NCBI RefSeq assembly: GCF_050003625.1
Contig: NC_134397.1
Coordinates: 222,580,537 to 222,644,536, forward strand
Direction: 5' to 3'
Length of the DNA: 64,000 nucleotides
DNA from: Haematobia irritans
Lineage: Eukaryota > Arthropoda > Insecta > Diptera > Muscidae
The notes under the pieces were generated by a model that searched no databases, was not told the DNA's origin, and saw nothing but the letters and a program-made list of their open reading frames with translations. This document shows positions 1 through 10,717 of the stretch, piece after piece; within the stretch, counting starts at the first letter, position 1, and the number at the start of each line of letters is the position of its first letter. The position numbers and the translations under genes are program-made.

Positions 1-734
1 AAAATCCGGCAGAAGATGGGTGGCAACACGTGAGGCAAAGACAAATATCATGACGACGCATTGCTTTCCGGACATTGGGGATACGCAATGGAAAACCCTA
101 CAAACATTGCAACTTCCTGAGCTGTACGCGCCTTATTAAGTATGGAAGCATATAACATTCTAACCATTCTAAAATCAGGATCAGGTATCTTTCTGGACGA
201 AAAACCTCCATGTGATTTGTCTTTAGTAAGGAATTAAACTCAATAAAGCAATATAGGCGGCACGGAGGCAATGCTGACCAATTGTTGAAGGGTGTTCTTG
301 GAGTTAAGACAGCCGTCCATAAGTGATAATGAGGGTAGTTTGTCTAGAGAGACAAAATCCGTGCTATTTCAGCTCCGATCTTTTCAATTCAACAGACCTA
401 AGACCAGTATCTCTATGGACTACCGGTGAAGGGGTTTCCTTGGTATGTAGACCACCTTCCATACGCCAAAATGACGGAACATTGCCTAGATAAGTATATT
501 TAGTTACCCTAAAAACTATCTTTCGATCACTTAAGGATGAATGTCCGAAATGAGGTCATTCACATCACGAGATAACTCTTTGTATGCCCTTCGAACCCAA
601 GTCATATGAAAACTGCCCTCAGGATACTGGAACACAATCAAGGCGGAACCCACTACAGAGCAATACGATGAGGAGGAAATACGATGCGTCGCGCTAACAT
701 CTGAAACCGAAAACCGATGGACGGCAAGACCCAT
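1..734 (-). pseudogene. Decayed non-LTR retrotransposon reverse transcriptase trace
   Basis: Read on the minus strand, this stretch gives short open segments in shifting frames. Two resemble the start of the reverse transcriptase domain of Jockey/LOA-type elements: LGNVPSFWR, followed in another frame by WKVVYIPRKP. The family pattern is G-Y-x-P-x-x-W followed by a K-V-V-x-I-P-K-P stretch. Stops and frameshifts interrupt everything, and the 67-residue open segment at 531-734 is not recognised. No ends or target duplication are visible, and the right side abuts a SINE. The base composition is less AT-rich than most of the window. The assignment rests on two short motifs, so it is weak. Confidence 0.3.
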
Positions 735-1082
735 GTTAGGTTAGGTTAGATGGCAGCCCGATGTATCAGGCTCACTTAGACTATTCAGTCCATTGTGATA
801 CCACATTGGTGAACTTCTCTCTTATCACTGAGTGCTGCCCGATTCCATGTTAAGCTCAATGACAAGGGACCTCCTTTTTATAGCCGAGTCCGAACGGCGC
901 TCCACATTGCAGTGAAATAACTTAGAGAAGCTTTGAAACCCACAGAAATGTCATCAGTATTACTGAGGTGGGATAATCCACCGCTGAAAAACTTTTTGGT
1001 GTTCGGTCGAAGCAGGAATCGAACCGACGACCTTGTGTATGCAAGGCAGGCATGCCAACCATTGCACCCATACGTAGCCTCG
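735..1082 (-). mobile_element. tRNA-headed SINE, copy 1
   Basis: This copy is near full length and lies on the minus strand. Read in its own direction it starts with a tRNA-like head (diverged A box; B box near 1020, where the usual GGTTCGATTCC is changed) and runs through a body shared with 28773-29107 and 50123-50472. It ends in a short CCTAA-repeat tail, seen here as TTAGGTTAGGTTAG at 735. The head has lost its usual GTGGTGCAATGG form. I could not find a convincing target-site duplication. It would mobilise only with reverse transcriptase from a partner LINE; no such partner is identified. Confidence 0.8.
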
Positions 1083-1118
1083 AAAGACTACCTTTGACCA
1101 GGACACGACAAGATGGTT

Positions 1119-1398
1119 AGGATAGCTATAGTGGCTTCTCGATATTTCAGGCTCACTTAGACTATTCAGTCCATTGCGATATCAGATTGGTGGACTTCTC
1201 TCTTGTTATTGAGTTCTGCCCGATTCTAGCTCAATGGTAAGGGACCTCCTTTTTATAGCCGAGTCCGAACAGATTTCCAAATTGGGATAATCCACTGATG
1301 GAAACCTTTTTGGTGTTTGGTCGAAGCTAGCATTGAACCCATGATGCTTAGTATACAAGACGGGTATGAAAACCATTGCACCAATGTGGCTCCCCGGA
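1119..1398 (-). mobile_element. tRNA-headed SINE, copy 2, internally deleted
   Basis: This is a diverged copy of the SINE at 735-1082. The body lacks about 60-70 bases between the tRNA-like head and the central segment. It is flanked by a perfect 9-bp direct repeat AAGATGGTT (1110-1118 and 1399-1407), as expected for target-primed retroposition. The CCTAA tail has decayed to a few bases. Because the duplication is intact while the body is diverged, the internal loss probably happened after, or independently of, insertion. Confidence 0.8.
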
Positions 1399-1459
1399 AA
1401 GATGGTTCAGACCTAAATACTAACGGGACGCGCATATTTTGACAAGCACCTATATAAAT

Positions 1460-2037
1460 TAGAGGTGTGCACGTGACACGAAATTGTCGTGACTCACGAG
1501 AATTTTCGTGACTCACGCGTGAGTCGTGAGTCACGCTCATGTCAACGGCGTGAGTGTGCGTGAGCGTGATTAAAAACCAAAATGTCGTGCGTGAGCGTGA
1601 GTCACGAAAACAATATCTTCGTGAGTGTGCGTGAGTAACGAATTACGCTCACGAAAATAATCCCCCTCTCCAACATAAAACGCTTAAAAGTTAAATTCAT
1701 TTGCAATTTAAGTGATCCTAGAATGTTAAGAGTTTAATAACGCTTTCGATTTTAATCGTGCTCATGATTTCACGTAAATTACTCATAAAATTATTCGTGA
1801 ATCACGACATATTTCGTGAGTCACGATATTTTTCGTGAGTCACGGTATTTTTCGTGAGTCACGACATTTTCGTGCGTGAGTGTGCGTGAGTGTGCGTGAG
1901 TACAAGTTTTCTTTTCGTGAGTGTGCGTGAGCGTGAGACCTACCAAACAATATCGTGCGTGAGTGTGTGTGAGTAAGATATTTCCATCATGAGTGTGCGT
2001 GAGCGTGAGTAAAATAGTACTCACGTGCACACCTCTA
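1460..2037. mobile_element. hAT-like MITE made of CGTGAG/CTCACG motifs
   Basis: The ends form a 17-bp perfect inverted repeat, TAGAGGTGTGCACGTGA. The flanks ATATAAAT (1452-1459) and ATAGAAAT (2038-2045) match at 7 of 8 positions and fit the hAT target pattern nTnnnnAn; the T-A-G-A-G start fits the hAT terminal pattern YARNG. The interior has no transposase. It is filled with CGTGAGTGTGCGTGAG and CGTGAGTCACG motifs that are partly self-complementary, so the element could fold extensively. A non-autonomous hAT-type origin is inference from ends and flank length. Confidence 0.65.
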
Positions 2038-2045
2038 ATAGAAAT

Positions 2046-3264
2046 GCGGACATACCTACCACACTTTCCTCACTTGTTTAAAATGGGCAGAAATAAAGCA
2101 TGAGCTTTATACTTAAGCGAGATCACTATCATCGGAGAACTTGACGAGGAATGAGGACAATTAGCGTGCAGTATCCTTTTATTGCTACAAAATGGTTCTA
2201 GAGGCTTCAGAGGAAAAAAAACGCGGATGTCACAGACTTTAATCCTGCACTGGAACTCAGAACCATAAAGGGGACATTCCTTTGGTGAGGGATTAACACG
2301 TGGATTTCCTCCCATCCCACTAATACAATTCACATACTTCAACTTTCTATACCAACCTCATATTTGACAGCCAAAAATGCATCACGCCCTATTGCGCTAT
2401 TACGCAGCAAAGGACTGTATATACATTGGCCTTTTCATGAATTATGCATTAAAGGATGATAGTCTGACGGGTGGTTTTTATAAAAATCATGACGGCGGTG
2501 GCTAGCGAACATCCGTAATAACTTCTAAGAGGATTTCTGCAATGCACTACGAACTACTATTACCACGGTCAGGATCCCTGCGAACAGGTAGATATGTGTG
2601 AGTGTGTATGTGCTAGAGAGTGAGTGTGAAAAAATTTTCAACACTCATTCTATAGCAGTGATTTATAGAATGTCTAAGGTCTGGACTGTAATCATATGTT
2701 TGCACTTTATGTTAACACAAAGCTCGATATGATTTATTGGCTTTAGTTCGGCATGTGGTGGAAATGCAATCCTAAAAATGTTATAAATTATAGGGGAGAG
2801 AAATTGTTTAACTGGTGTCTATAATTTAATGATTTAACATAAATGATTTCTTAAAATACTGGAAGAAACATTTTTTAATGTCAAGATATTTAATATACCC
2901 ACTACTGAAGGATTTTGTTTTATAAGAACGCACAATAGTATTGTAGTTACTTGCCTGTTTTAACATGAATGTGATTTTTTGAACATACCTGAAAGAAAAA
3001 TATGTGATTAGTAGGATTTTTTAAAAACTCGTAAAGGCATATATAGTATTATTTAAAATTAATATTAAGAAAATTAAGTAATTTGATTAATAAATTCATT
3101 GAAAAGAATATGCTGAGGAAACATTTCGTAGTCTTCAGTACAGATGTGACTGGGAGCTCCTGGGAACATTTTTGTTTCCACGGGAATGGATATGGCAATG
3201 TGATAGCGCCATCTAGATAACAAATGAAGCAATGCACAGAACATAATATAATTTACATGTCAAC
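2046..3264. other. No recognisable gene; AT-rich interval
   Basis: I see no coding signal, RNA gene or complete element here. A GTGAGTGTGTATGTG-like simple-sequence patch lies near 2597-2630. The sequence around 3190-3215 carries GCGCCATCTAGAT-like bases that recur near 42965-42980, probably part of a dispersed repeat. Short open frames on the minus strand (2070-2342, 3049-3237) have no recognisable features. Confidence 0.5.
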
Positions 3265-3766
3265 AAACTGTCACTACATACAAATATTACACACTGGATA
3301 TATGAGACCATAATAAGGCCAATCTTGACATACGTGTCGATAGTCTGGAATGGAGAGGAAGCGTAGCCGCTATGGCTGCGGAATGGACGGAACACGAATA
3401 ATAGAATAATATTAGAAGGAAATAACTGATCCAACGAAGAATCGAAGATGGGTGAGAGGATGGGACTGGGCGTCTATGTGGAGGAAACAAATGGACTGGA
3501 GAGAAGAACGACATTTAGGTGGACCGTAAGAATAATAACCGGGCTTATCTGTGTCGAATATAAGCAACAGAGAATGGCGCATATAGGGAGTGTTTTGAGA
3601 ATTATGAGTTCTTGGCGCTCTACATTATTCACTTCCCTGACTTTACTAGGCAAAAAGTTTACCATATTGGTGAAGTGATGATTCGGGACCTGGACCAGCT
3701 TGATTATAGGAACTGGAAATTAGAGACATACACAGTCTTACACAAGTTTACATACGGTTTAAGAAA
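3265..3766 (+). pseudogene. Non-LTR retrotransposon pol remnant (RT end, RNase H-like, C-terminal tail)
   Basis: Frame 3265 encodes THWIYETIIRPILTY then VSIVWNGEE and a stop, matching the conserved W-x-Y-x-x-x-x-R-P-I-L-x-Y-x-x-x-V-W motif after the polymerase core in Jockey/LOA/I-type elements. From 3448 a second open segment contains LGVYVEETNGLERRTTFR, reminiscent of the start of the RNase H domain in such elements, though the catalytic acids cannot be traced. A third frame near 3620-3740 reads FPDFTRQKVYHIG, like the C-terminal tail that follows. At least two frame changes and one stop break it, and a large central deletion is implied. The order of the three blocks supports the call. No host function is expected. 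Confidence 0.55.
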
Positions 3767-3769
3767 ATG

Positions 3770-4700
3770 TATTTTCTTTAATTATTAAAATATAATAAAA
3801 TATGCATATATATGCTTTAGATTTTGTAAATTAATTTGAAAAACAAAGTATTTGTCCATTTTCAAGAAGATGTTTTTAGTCTGGATTATAAACAACAACA
3901 AGAAACATGTTTAGTTATAAGGTAAAAACCTCAAGGGTATGTAAACATATGTGAGACTGTGTAGAATTTATTTATGTATTTCGTCTAGGGAAAAAATTCC
4001 TTACAGACTGGAATAAAAGAAGGGTTCGATGGAAAGAAGAAGTTATAGCCTTGTTTAGGGCCGAATACTGGTTTAGGTATATGTTAGTCGACATAAAACA
4101 GGGCAAACTGATCCTCTTTTCAACCTAACCTAAATAAAAGTGTATAGGTAGGCAAAGTAATTATGACTCTAGAAAATATTCGTTATTCCTTCATGGGTCG
4201 TAAGTGAGTCACAAAAATGATCTGTTCGTAAGTTTTCGTGAGTAAACCTCACACTCGATTTTCGACAAATCGACAAATCGATTTTGTGTCAAAAAGTTGA
4301 AAAGTCAAAGTCAACACAAACAAATAGTACTGACATTTTTATGATGCAAATGGAGGGATTTATCAACACAAACTTGATCAGGTTGCTATCATTCTAAACA
4401 ATGTTAAATTTTGAGCAATAAATAAAAAATTATATTTTCCCGCTAGTTTCAAGATGTTTCCAATTCTTAATTTCTTTTTATTTGCATTTTAATGTGACGA
4501 ACCAAACGCGTAAACGACAAGTATGGTCCTAGCGCTGTCAATGGTTTGATGTTCTCAGCAGCCAATTTCCCGTCTTCTTCTCTTCTATTGTCTTTGCCCA
4601 GGGTAGCCAAACATTTCGGTCCCAGACCATGAACATTCAATCAAGACTCAGAACGCGTCAACCAAGCATGACATTGGTGTGGGTCGCTGTAATAGCCATG
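3770..4700. other. No gene seen; AT-rich with short GTGAGT remnants
   Basis: At 4190-4260 there are scattered GTGAGTCAC and TTCGTGAGTAA motifs similar to the interior of the hAT-like MITE at 1460-2037, but no terminal repeats. At 4260-4295 CGACAAATCG repeats occur. Nothing else is recognised. Confidence 0.4.
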
Positions 4701-4734
4701 GTCGCTTTTCGCTTGTATTCAACATAGGATAAAA

Positions 4735-5672
4735 TTGTCCTAATGACAATATTGAATATTGTTTTGGTATAGCCCATATATAGACTGATCTCTCAATTTT
4801 ACTTCTTGGGTTTCTAGGATTCGTAGTTTTCACCCAAGTGGAATTCTAGAGGTATTTGAGGAACATTAAGAGGTGGTGAGTATTGGTCCATGTTTTGGTA
4901 TAGCCCCCAATAGACCTAACTCTTGAATTTATTTCTAGGACCTCTGGAATCCGGTTGACCACAAATAGGGCTTCTAGAGACTGTAGTTTTTATCCGATTT
5001 GTACAAAAATGTAAATATACTTGAATTTTAGACCCTCAAAAATCTGTATCGCATTTATTTTTACCGGTCCGTTTGGTAAGGCATCGATGTAAACCGATTT
5101 AACTTCTTGAGGGTACACCTAAAGAAAAAATATTTTCTTACGGAATGAAATTTTAGACAAACGAAACTCCCCTTTCGTATAAAGTTTCTTCGTTTAGAGC
5201 AAACTAATCCGAATTTTTGATAAGCGATTTAACAATTGTCTCTAAAATTTGCGTCAATAGAAGTTTCGTACCTCAGAAAAGAAAACACTTCTTTCAGGGT
5301 ATAACAGGCGCACTGCTCATGAAAATTACTGAAAATGAAAGTACAATTTCCAGATTTTACTCATCGTATTCATTTAAATAATGGCGGAAAAAAATCTACA
5401 GATTTAAGATTTCAAATCAAGGCGTTATTTCATTATATACACGATATGTTTATGATTTCTCTAAAACTCAAACAAAATTGGTTCTCATAAATCCAGAATC
5501 TGATCTAGTCTTCATAGGTAGAATCTGGTTGAACTGATTTGCTTGGGAGAAAATTTGTCATCAAACCCCCTATATATTATCAAGAAACCCGCTACTACGA
5601 AGAGTTTTCAAAGTAAAGTATTATTATTGATTCATGGTGGTGGGTATTTAAGATTCACTTTAACGCCTAAAC
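4735..5672 (+). mobile_element. INE-1/DINE-1-like element, family B, 5' truncated
   Basis: This is the inverted partner of 5870-7101. The shared sequence includes TTGGTATAGCCC / CTTCTTGGGTTTCTAG units and, near 5630-5670, the family's 3' end (CATGGTGGTGGGTATTTAAG followed by a decayed hairpin). The 5' terminus with the GTCY microsatellite is missing. A TA-flanked MITE (5116-5299) lies inside at the same position as in the partner, while the family member at 32994-34000 has an empty site. INE-1-like elements are non-autonomous Helitron relatives; that relation is from family knowledge, not shown here. Confidence 0.6.
5116..5299. mobile_element. TA-flanked MITE (K) inside a family B element
   Basis: The insert runs from CACCTAAAGAAAAAATA to TTCTTTCAGGG and is flanked by TA on both sides (5114-5115, 5300-5301). 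The relative at 33320-33350, read in reverse, runs straight from CTTCTTGAGGG to AAGGCGCACTG, which serves as an approximate empty site. Terminal repeats are short and imperfect. A related insert sits near 6008-6172 in the neighbouring inverted element, and a shorter relative at 42865-42948. Confidence 0.55.
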
Positions 5673-5869
5673 CCGAACTTAATACTCACCTTCACATATC
5701 ACCCAACCCGTATATGTTTCAATGTTTGATTTGGTGTCCGTATTTTCAACTCTTTCTCGGGATGTCCTTAAAATAAATGGTTTGCAGAAATTTTATATCC
5801 CGATAATTCCTTCCATTCTGAAATGGCAATCATGTCGACACATTCAAAAAAAAGTTCACCATTTGCACG

Positions 5870-7101
5870 AAAATGATGAAATAATGCCTTGATTTGAAAT
5901 CTTAAATCTGTAGATTTTTACCGCCATTATTTAAATGATTGCGAGTAGTAAAATCTGGAAATTGTACTTTCAGTTTCAGGCAATTTTTATGAGCAGTTCG
6001 CCTGCTATACAGTTTTCTTTTCTGAAGAAGGAAATTTTAGACAAGCAAAGTTTCCTTTTGACACAAATTTTAGCGACAATCGTTGAATCGCTTATCAAAA
6101 ATTCGAATTATATGCTCTAAACGAAAATACTTTATACGAAAGGGGAATTTCGAAAAAATTCTGTTTGGGTGTACCGTCAAGAAGAGAAATAGGTTTGTAT
6201 CGATGTCTTACTAAATGGACCAGTAAAAATAAATGCGATACAGATGTTGATGGTTTACAATACCAGAATATTTATATTTTCGAGCAAATCGAATAAACGC
6301 TACGGTTTCTAGAAGCCCAAGAAGTAAAATCGGGAGATCGGTCTATATAGGGGCTATACCAAAAGATGGACCTATACGCCCCTTTTTTCCAAATCTCTTT
6401 GTGGTCTTAGAATACCTTTAGATTTCAATTTTTAGGCAAATCGGATAGTAACTACAGTTTCTAGAAGCCCAAGAAGTAAAATCGGGAGATCGGTCTATAT
6501 GGGGGCTATACCAAAATATGGACCGATAGGCATAATTTTCGGCACACCTTTTTATGGTCCTAGAATACCTGAAAATTACAAATTTCAGACAAATCGGAAA
6601 GCAAATACAGTTTCCAGAAGCCCATGAAGCAAAATCGGGAGATCGGTCTATATAACATAGGCTATACCAAAATATGGACCGATACGATGGACCCCATTTT
6701 TGCCACACCTTTTTATGGTCTTAAAAGACCTCTAAATTTCCAATTTCAGGCAAATTTGATAAAACCTATGGTTTTTATAAGCCCAAGACCCAAAATCGGG
6801 AGGTCGGTTTATATGGGAACTATATCAAAACTTGGAACGATATAGCCCATTTTCGAGCTCGACCTGCCTGCAAACAAAAACCGAATCTGTGCCAAATTTC
6901 AGGACGATAGCCCTATTATTGAAGACTGTAGCGTGATTACAACAAACAGACAGACAGACGGACATACTTATATCGTCTTAGAATTTCTCTCTGATCAAGA
7001 ATATATATACTTTATATAGTCGGAAATCGATATTTCGATGTGTTACAAACGGAATGACAAACTTACTATACCCCCGTCACCATTCTATGGTGGTGGGTAT
7101 A
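5870..7101 (-). mobile_element. INE-1/DINE-1-like element, family B, minus orientation
   Basis: The right end (the element's 5' end) has the CACCATTCTATGGTG hairpin and GTGGGTATA, followed inward by TGTTACAAACGG, TATATATACTTTATATAG and a GACAGACAGACGGACA microsatellite at 6948-6963, which are the standard INE-1-like landmarks. The body is a series of roughly 140-155 bp units around CGGGAGATCGGTCTATAT. The left side pairs with 4735-5440 as an inverted repeat. Open frames in the unit repeats are not genes. Confidence 0.75.
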
Positions 7102-8924
7102 ATTAATTGATACTATAAATATTTGTGATTAATTTTTGTTTCAATTAAAAAATTTGTAATTGAATCAATTAAATTTTTAATTTAATGTGTCTTAAAAATC
7201 AATTAAGACTTCAATTGAAAAAAACTTTCAATTCTTTTTATGTAGTTTTAAATCTAGGATCAATAAAATTAAAATTTATCCAATTTTCCTTCCCTTTTTG
7301 CGATCTAATAATAAAGTTATTTACCTACAAATGCCACATTAAAATCCAAAAAAATATTAGAGATACTTAAAAGTAGAAAATGTTTTCTTAATTCCAAAAC
7401 AAAAAAAAACATTAAACCAAAAATGCAAAATCCTCAAAATAAGTCTTGGCCTATATATGAAGTATTTTCATCTAAAATAGAAAGATGTCATATATTAGTT
7501 TCTATAAATGAAAAATGAGTTTCTTTATTTTAAGGAAAATTTTCCTTAACGGAGATTTGTTTTCTAAATTTATTGAAAAAGAATTTGAAGCAAAGATTTT
7601 AATCTTTTATTTATTAAAATCGTATTATTTTAAAGAAATGTGTTCTTAATATTTAGTCAATTTCATGACATAATATTAAGGTTGCTTATTTTTTCATATT
7701 AGGTCAATATTTTTTTCAGTGCATAAAACCAAATTTTAATCATCTGAATAGTGGCTCTGTTACTGACATATTGTAAATTTTCAACTTCCAAACCATCATC
7801 TTGTTAAATCGAAATCAATTCGTCCTTATTTATGTTAATTTCTTGATTTTATAATTTTTCCATGTCAAATTAATTCAATAGTTAATGCAACATGGAATCC
7901 CCTCTTGAAGATTTCACAAAAGATTTTCAAATCAATCCCCTTTCATATAACCTTAATCCTGGCTGCCGTACATACATTCATTCATAGCCCTTAACCGTGA
8001 ACGTCAATTGCAAAAGTTAGCTGGACTTTATTGTTCTAAGTCCTTGCAAATGTGTGGGGATAACTACGGAAAGCTCGTCCATTCCTCATACTCCATACAT
8101 GCAACGTTTGGGGTTCAGTCAGTCAATCCTTTCACAGGATGGCATTTTGCTTCATTTCGGATAGAAAGTAGGAAAAAAGAGCATTATTTCAAATGGCTGC
8201 ATGAGGTTGCTTGGTGCAGAGAGCGAATAAGACAAAAACAACGAAAGATGGTAGGATGGGAGACTTCGGTAAGGTAACTTGGTGTTGTTGGTGGTCTGAG
8301 TGCATTAAATTGAACAATTTTTCCAACGACATTTTGAAGCCCTGGTTGGTGTGATTTAATCGCCTTCACCCCACCCCAAATGCTATTGCGAGTTTTTCTT
8401 TCGCATTTGTGGTCTGATGGTTGATGGTTCATGAAGTTCTAGCTGTATGGTATGTGGAGAGCTGAGGAAATATTGCATTTACGGCTATGTGGTTCTACGA
8501 CTATGTCTGAATTGTGATGAATGATGGTTGCATGTTGCAAATACTTTGCCACCGTTTGTTGTCGGTCGTTTTGCTTGTGTTTTTGTTTCAATGAGGTTTT
8601 TTGTTCTTTAAATAAATTCAAGAGAAGCTATAACCCAAAAAAAAACAAAAAAAAAAAAAAACAATGTACTGCTATTAATGTAAGGCATTTTCCATTGTTT
8701 TCTAGTTTTTTTGTAAACAATTTTTCGTTGTTTTTGCTTGTGATAATGCAGTAAAGTAATTTACACATTACAACTGTGTGTATGGCTTCTGTGGTTTCGG
8801 AAACACTGACTTTTTGCTATTTGCCGTTATTGCTGTGGAATATGCTTTTGTTACTGTTGTTGTTGTGCATTTTAAAAAGAACAATTCAGCTGCAAATTAA
8901 GACATTAATCACATTGAGGTTCTA
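7102..8924. other. No gene; AT-rich interval with MITE fragments
   Basis: At 7102-7215 there is a fragment of the AATTAAAAAATTAATTG family (complete copy at 18426-18998). At about 7390-7735 there is a diverged fragment related to 28120-28495 in reverse. From 7860 to 8924 the sequence looks single-copy within this window. It has poly-A (8636-8662) and TTGTTGTTG patches. The open frames at 8008-8277 and 8776-9177 have neither a recognisable domain nor splice context. Confidence 0.45.
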
Positions 8925-9233
8925 CACCCTCAAAAAAAATCGCTTCTTTAACATATGTTCCAAACATATTTTGCAGGAAGCACATATATTATTGCATACT
9001 GCCGAAACATTAATATGTTTGTTTTATGTGAACATATTATATGTTTGGAAGCATTTTGAGCCAAAAATATTATATGCTTGGAAGAATTTTTCCCAAACAC
9101 GATTGTGCTCATTCCCTAACATACTCGTAATTTTCACTTCCACGAAATTTTTTAGTTATTGGAACCTTTCTCTGTAATACAAATAATGTTCAAGAAATTA
9201 TTCACTTTTATAAATTTTTTAAATTTTACCTTT

Positions 9234-9307
9234 CGCCTGCACGGAGAATCGAACCGAGGACCATACAGTTTGTAAGCCAACACACTATCCACTGGGCTAC
9301 GTAGCTG
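9234..9307 (-). other. tRNA-like pol III promoter module, leftward
   Basis: Read on the minus strand it has an A box TAGCCCAGTGG (9289-9299) and a B box GGTTCGATTCT (9245-9255) at tRNA-like spacing. The anticodon arm does not pair properly, so it is not a working tRNA gene. It could still drive pol III transcription. The same module occurs at 37858-37926 and decayed at 58914-58955. Confidence 0.6.
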
Positions 9308-9421
9308 TTATAGTCACCAGTAGATAATTATCGTTTTAAGTTACATTTATATAGCATAGTTTGCAGCGCCCACGAGCCCATGCAAACATAACATTATTTA
9401 ACAGAAACATACATTTGTTTG

Positions 9422-9490
9422 CCACGTGGAGCAGTGGTTAGCATGTCTGCCTTGCATGCAAAGGGTCGTGGGTTCAATCCCTGCTCCGAC
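9422..9490 (+). other. tRNA-like pol III promoter module, rightward
   Basis: The A box is TGGAGCAGTGG (9427-9437) and the B box GGTTCAATCCC (9471-9481). Between them lies TTAGCATGTCTGCCTTGCAT, very close to the head of the local SINE, and the module ends in CTCCGACCGAACA as the SINE head does. A run of T follows, which could terminate pol III. The cloverleaf is not convincing as a real tRNA. Confidence 0.6.
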
Positions 9491-10717
9491 CGAACATTTT
9501 TTTTGTTTTTTTTTTTAATTTACACATTTATATTTATACTATATTAATTTTTTTTAAATGAAACTTCGAAATGTGTGTTATTAAAGATTTATAGTCAGTA
9601 ACAGTGCTCGATATAAACGAAATTGACTGATTTTTGGATAAAATATTATTTTTTATTGCAAAAATAACAATCTTGTAATAAAACCTGTTTTTGTACAAAA
9701 CTTTAAAATTTGGAAGGAATTCAAAAACTAACAAAAGAAGAACGTGGAGTCGAGTATAAACATACATACATAATTTTATAATATAAACATAAATTTATTT
9801 AGGAGTGAACAGTTTTTTACTAGCACCATCGCTCTAAAATTCCTTTTATTTTTCTTTAATAATTCATTTTAAAGAAAATAAACTTTTTAAATTGTTTTAG
9901 CTGTAAAACTCGAACTTAATGCCCGCTTTTATATTTGATGGTGTCCGTCAACTCCTCGTGGACTACATTTTAATAAAGAGGAACTAAAGTTTGTTTTTTT
10001 ACATTTTACTGTGTAATTTTTCACTATTTCCTCCTTATTTCATTTTACTGTCCCAACTCTAAAAAGAGTATAGTGCCCTTTCGTTATTTTTATGAAGACC
10101 CCTGATTTCTTTTAACGAACCAAGAAAAAAATTGTGCCCATAATGCCAAAATGATAAACAAAACACATGTCCACACATACATAAAATGCTGCTCTCAAGG
10201 CGAAAACATAAGCTGTTTGTTTTTCAAATGTCTATTCTCTTGGTTCAGAATGTATATTCTCTTTATTCAAATTAAATAATATTTAGACTTAAACATATCA
10301 AATTTTTGGCCTTATCATAAAACAGTTTTCCGAAACAACATACAAGCGGTTTCACAGAAATTGTTCTCTTTTGACTCTTTTGCTGTGTTATATTGATATC
10401 TTTCGTCAACTCTCCCGGTTTCAATCTCTATTTCTCTCTATACTCTCTCTGTCGCTTTGAATAAAATATCACAACATATGTATGTTTAGTCGAAATTTGT
10501 AAATTTATATATGTTTGTATTCACACATATGATTTTTATGAAACATTGATGCCCCAAACATAATATATTCTAACATATTAACATAGATGTCCCAAACATT
10601 TAGTGTTAGTTTAGGAACATTACATGTTCGCACTTAAATATATTGTGGTTTAAAATATTGCCCGAAACACATTTTGTTTATATCGGAACATATGAAAAAC
10701 ATATTTTTCTAACAGTG

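Larger units (their letters stand above)
8925..10717. mobile_element. TA-flanked element with paired tRNA-like modules, copy 1
   Basis: The element runs from CACCCTCAAAAAAAATCGC to CTAACAGTG with TA on both outer sides (8923-8924, 10718-10719). Both end regions carry many AACATATTATATGTTTGGAA-like motifs, and the whole is related to 37543-38446 and 58346-59322. It contains two tRNA-like modules pointing away from each other (9234-9307 minus, 9422-9490 plus). About 900 bp on the right half has no counterpart in the 0.9-1.0 kb relatives. There is no transposase. TA flanks suggest Tc1/mariner-type mobilisation (inference). Confidence 0.6.

Noticed and set aside
735..760. Interstitial telomere sequence (TTAGG repeats)
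   Set aside because: Only three to five units, always at the 3' end of the SINE. It is the SINE tail.
9234..9490. Two genuine tRNA genes
   Set aside because: The A and B boxes are good but the anticodon and acceptor stems do not pair, and the modules recur inside mobile elements.
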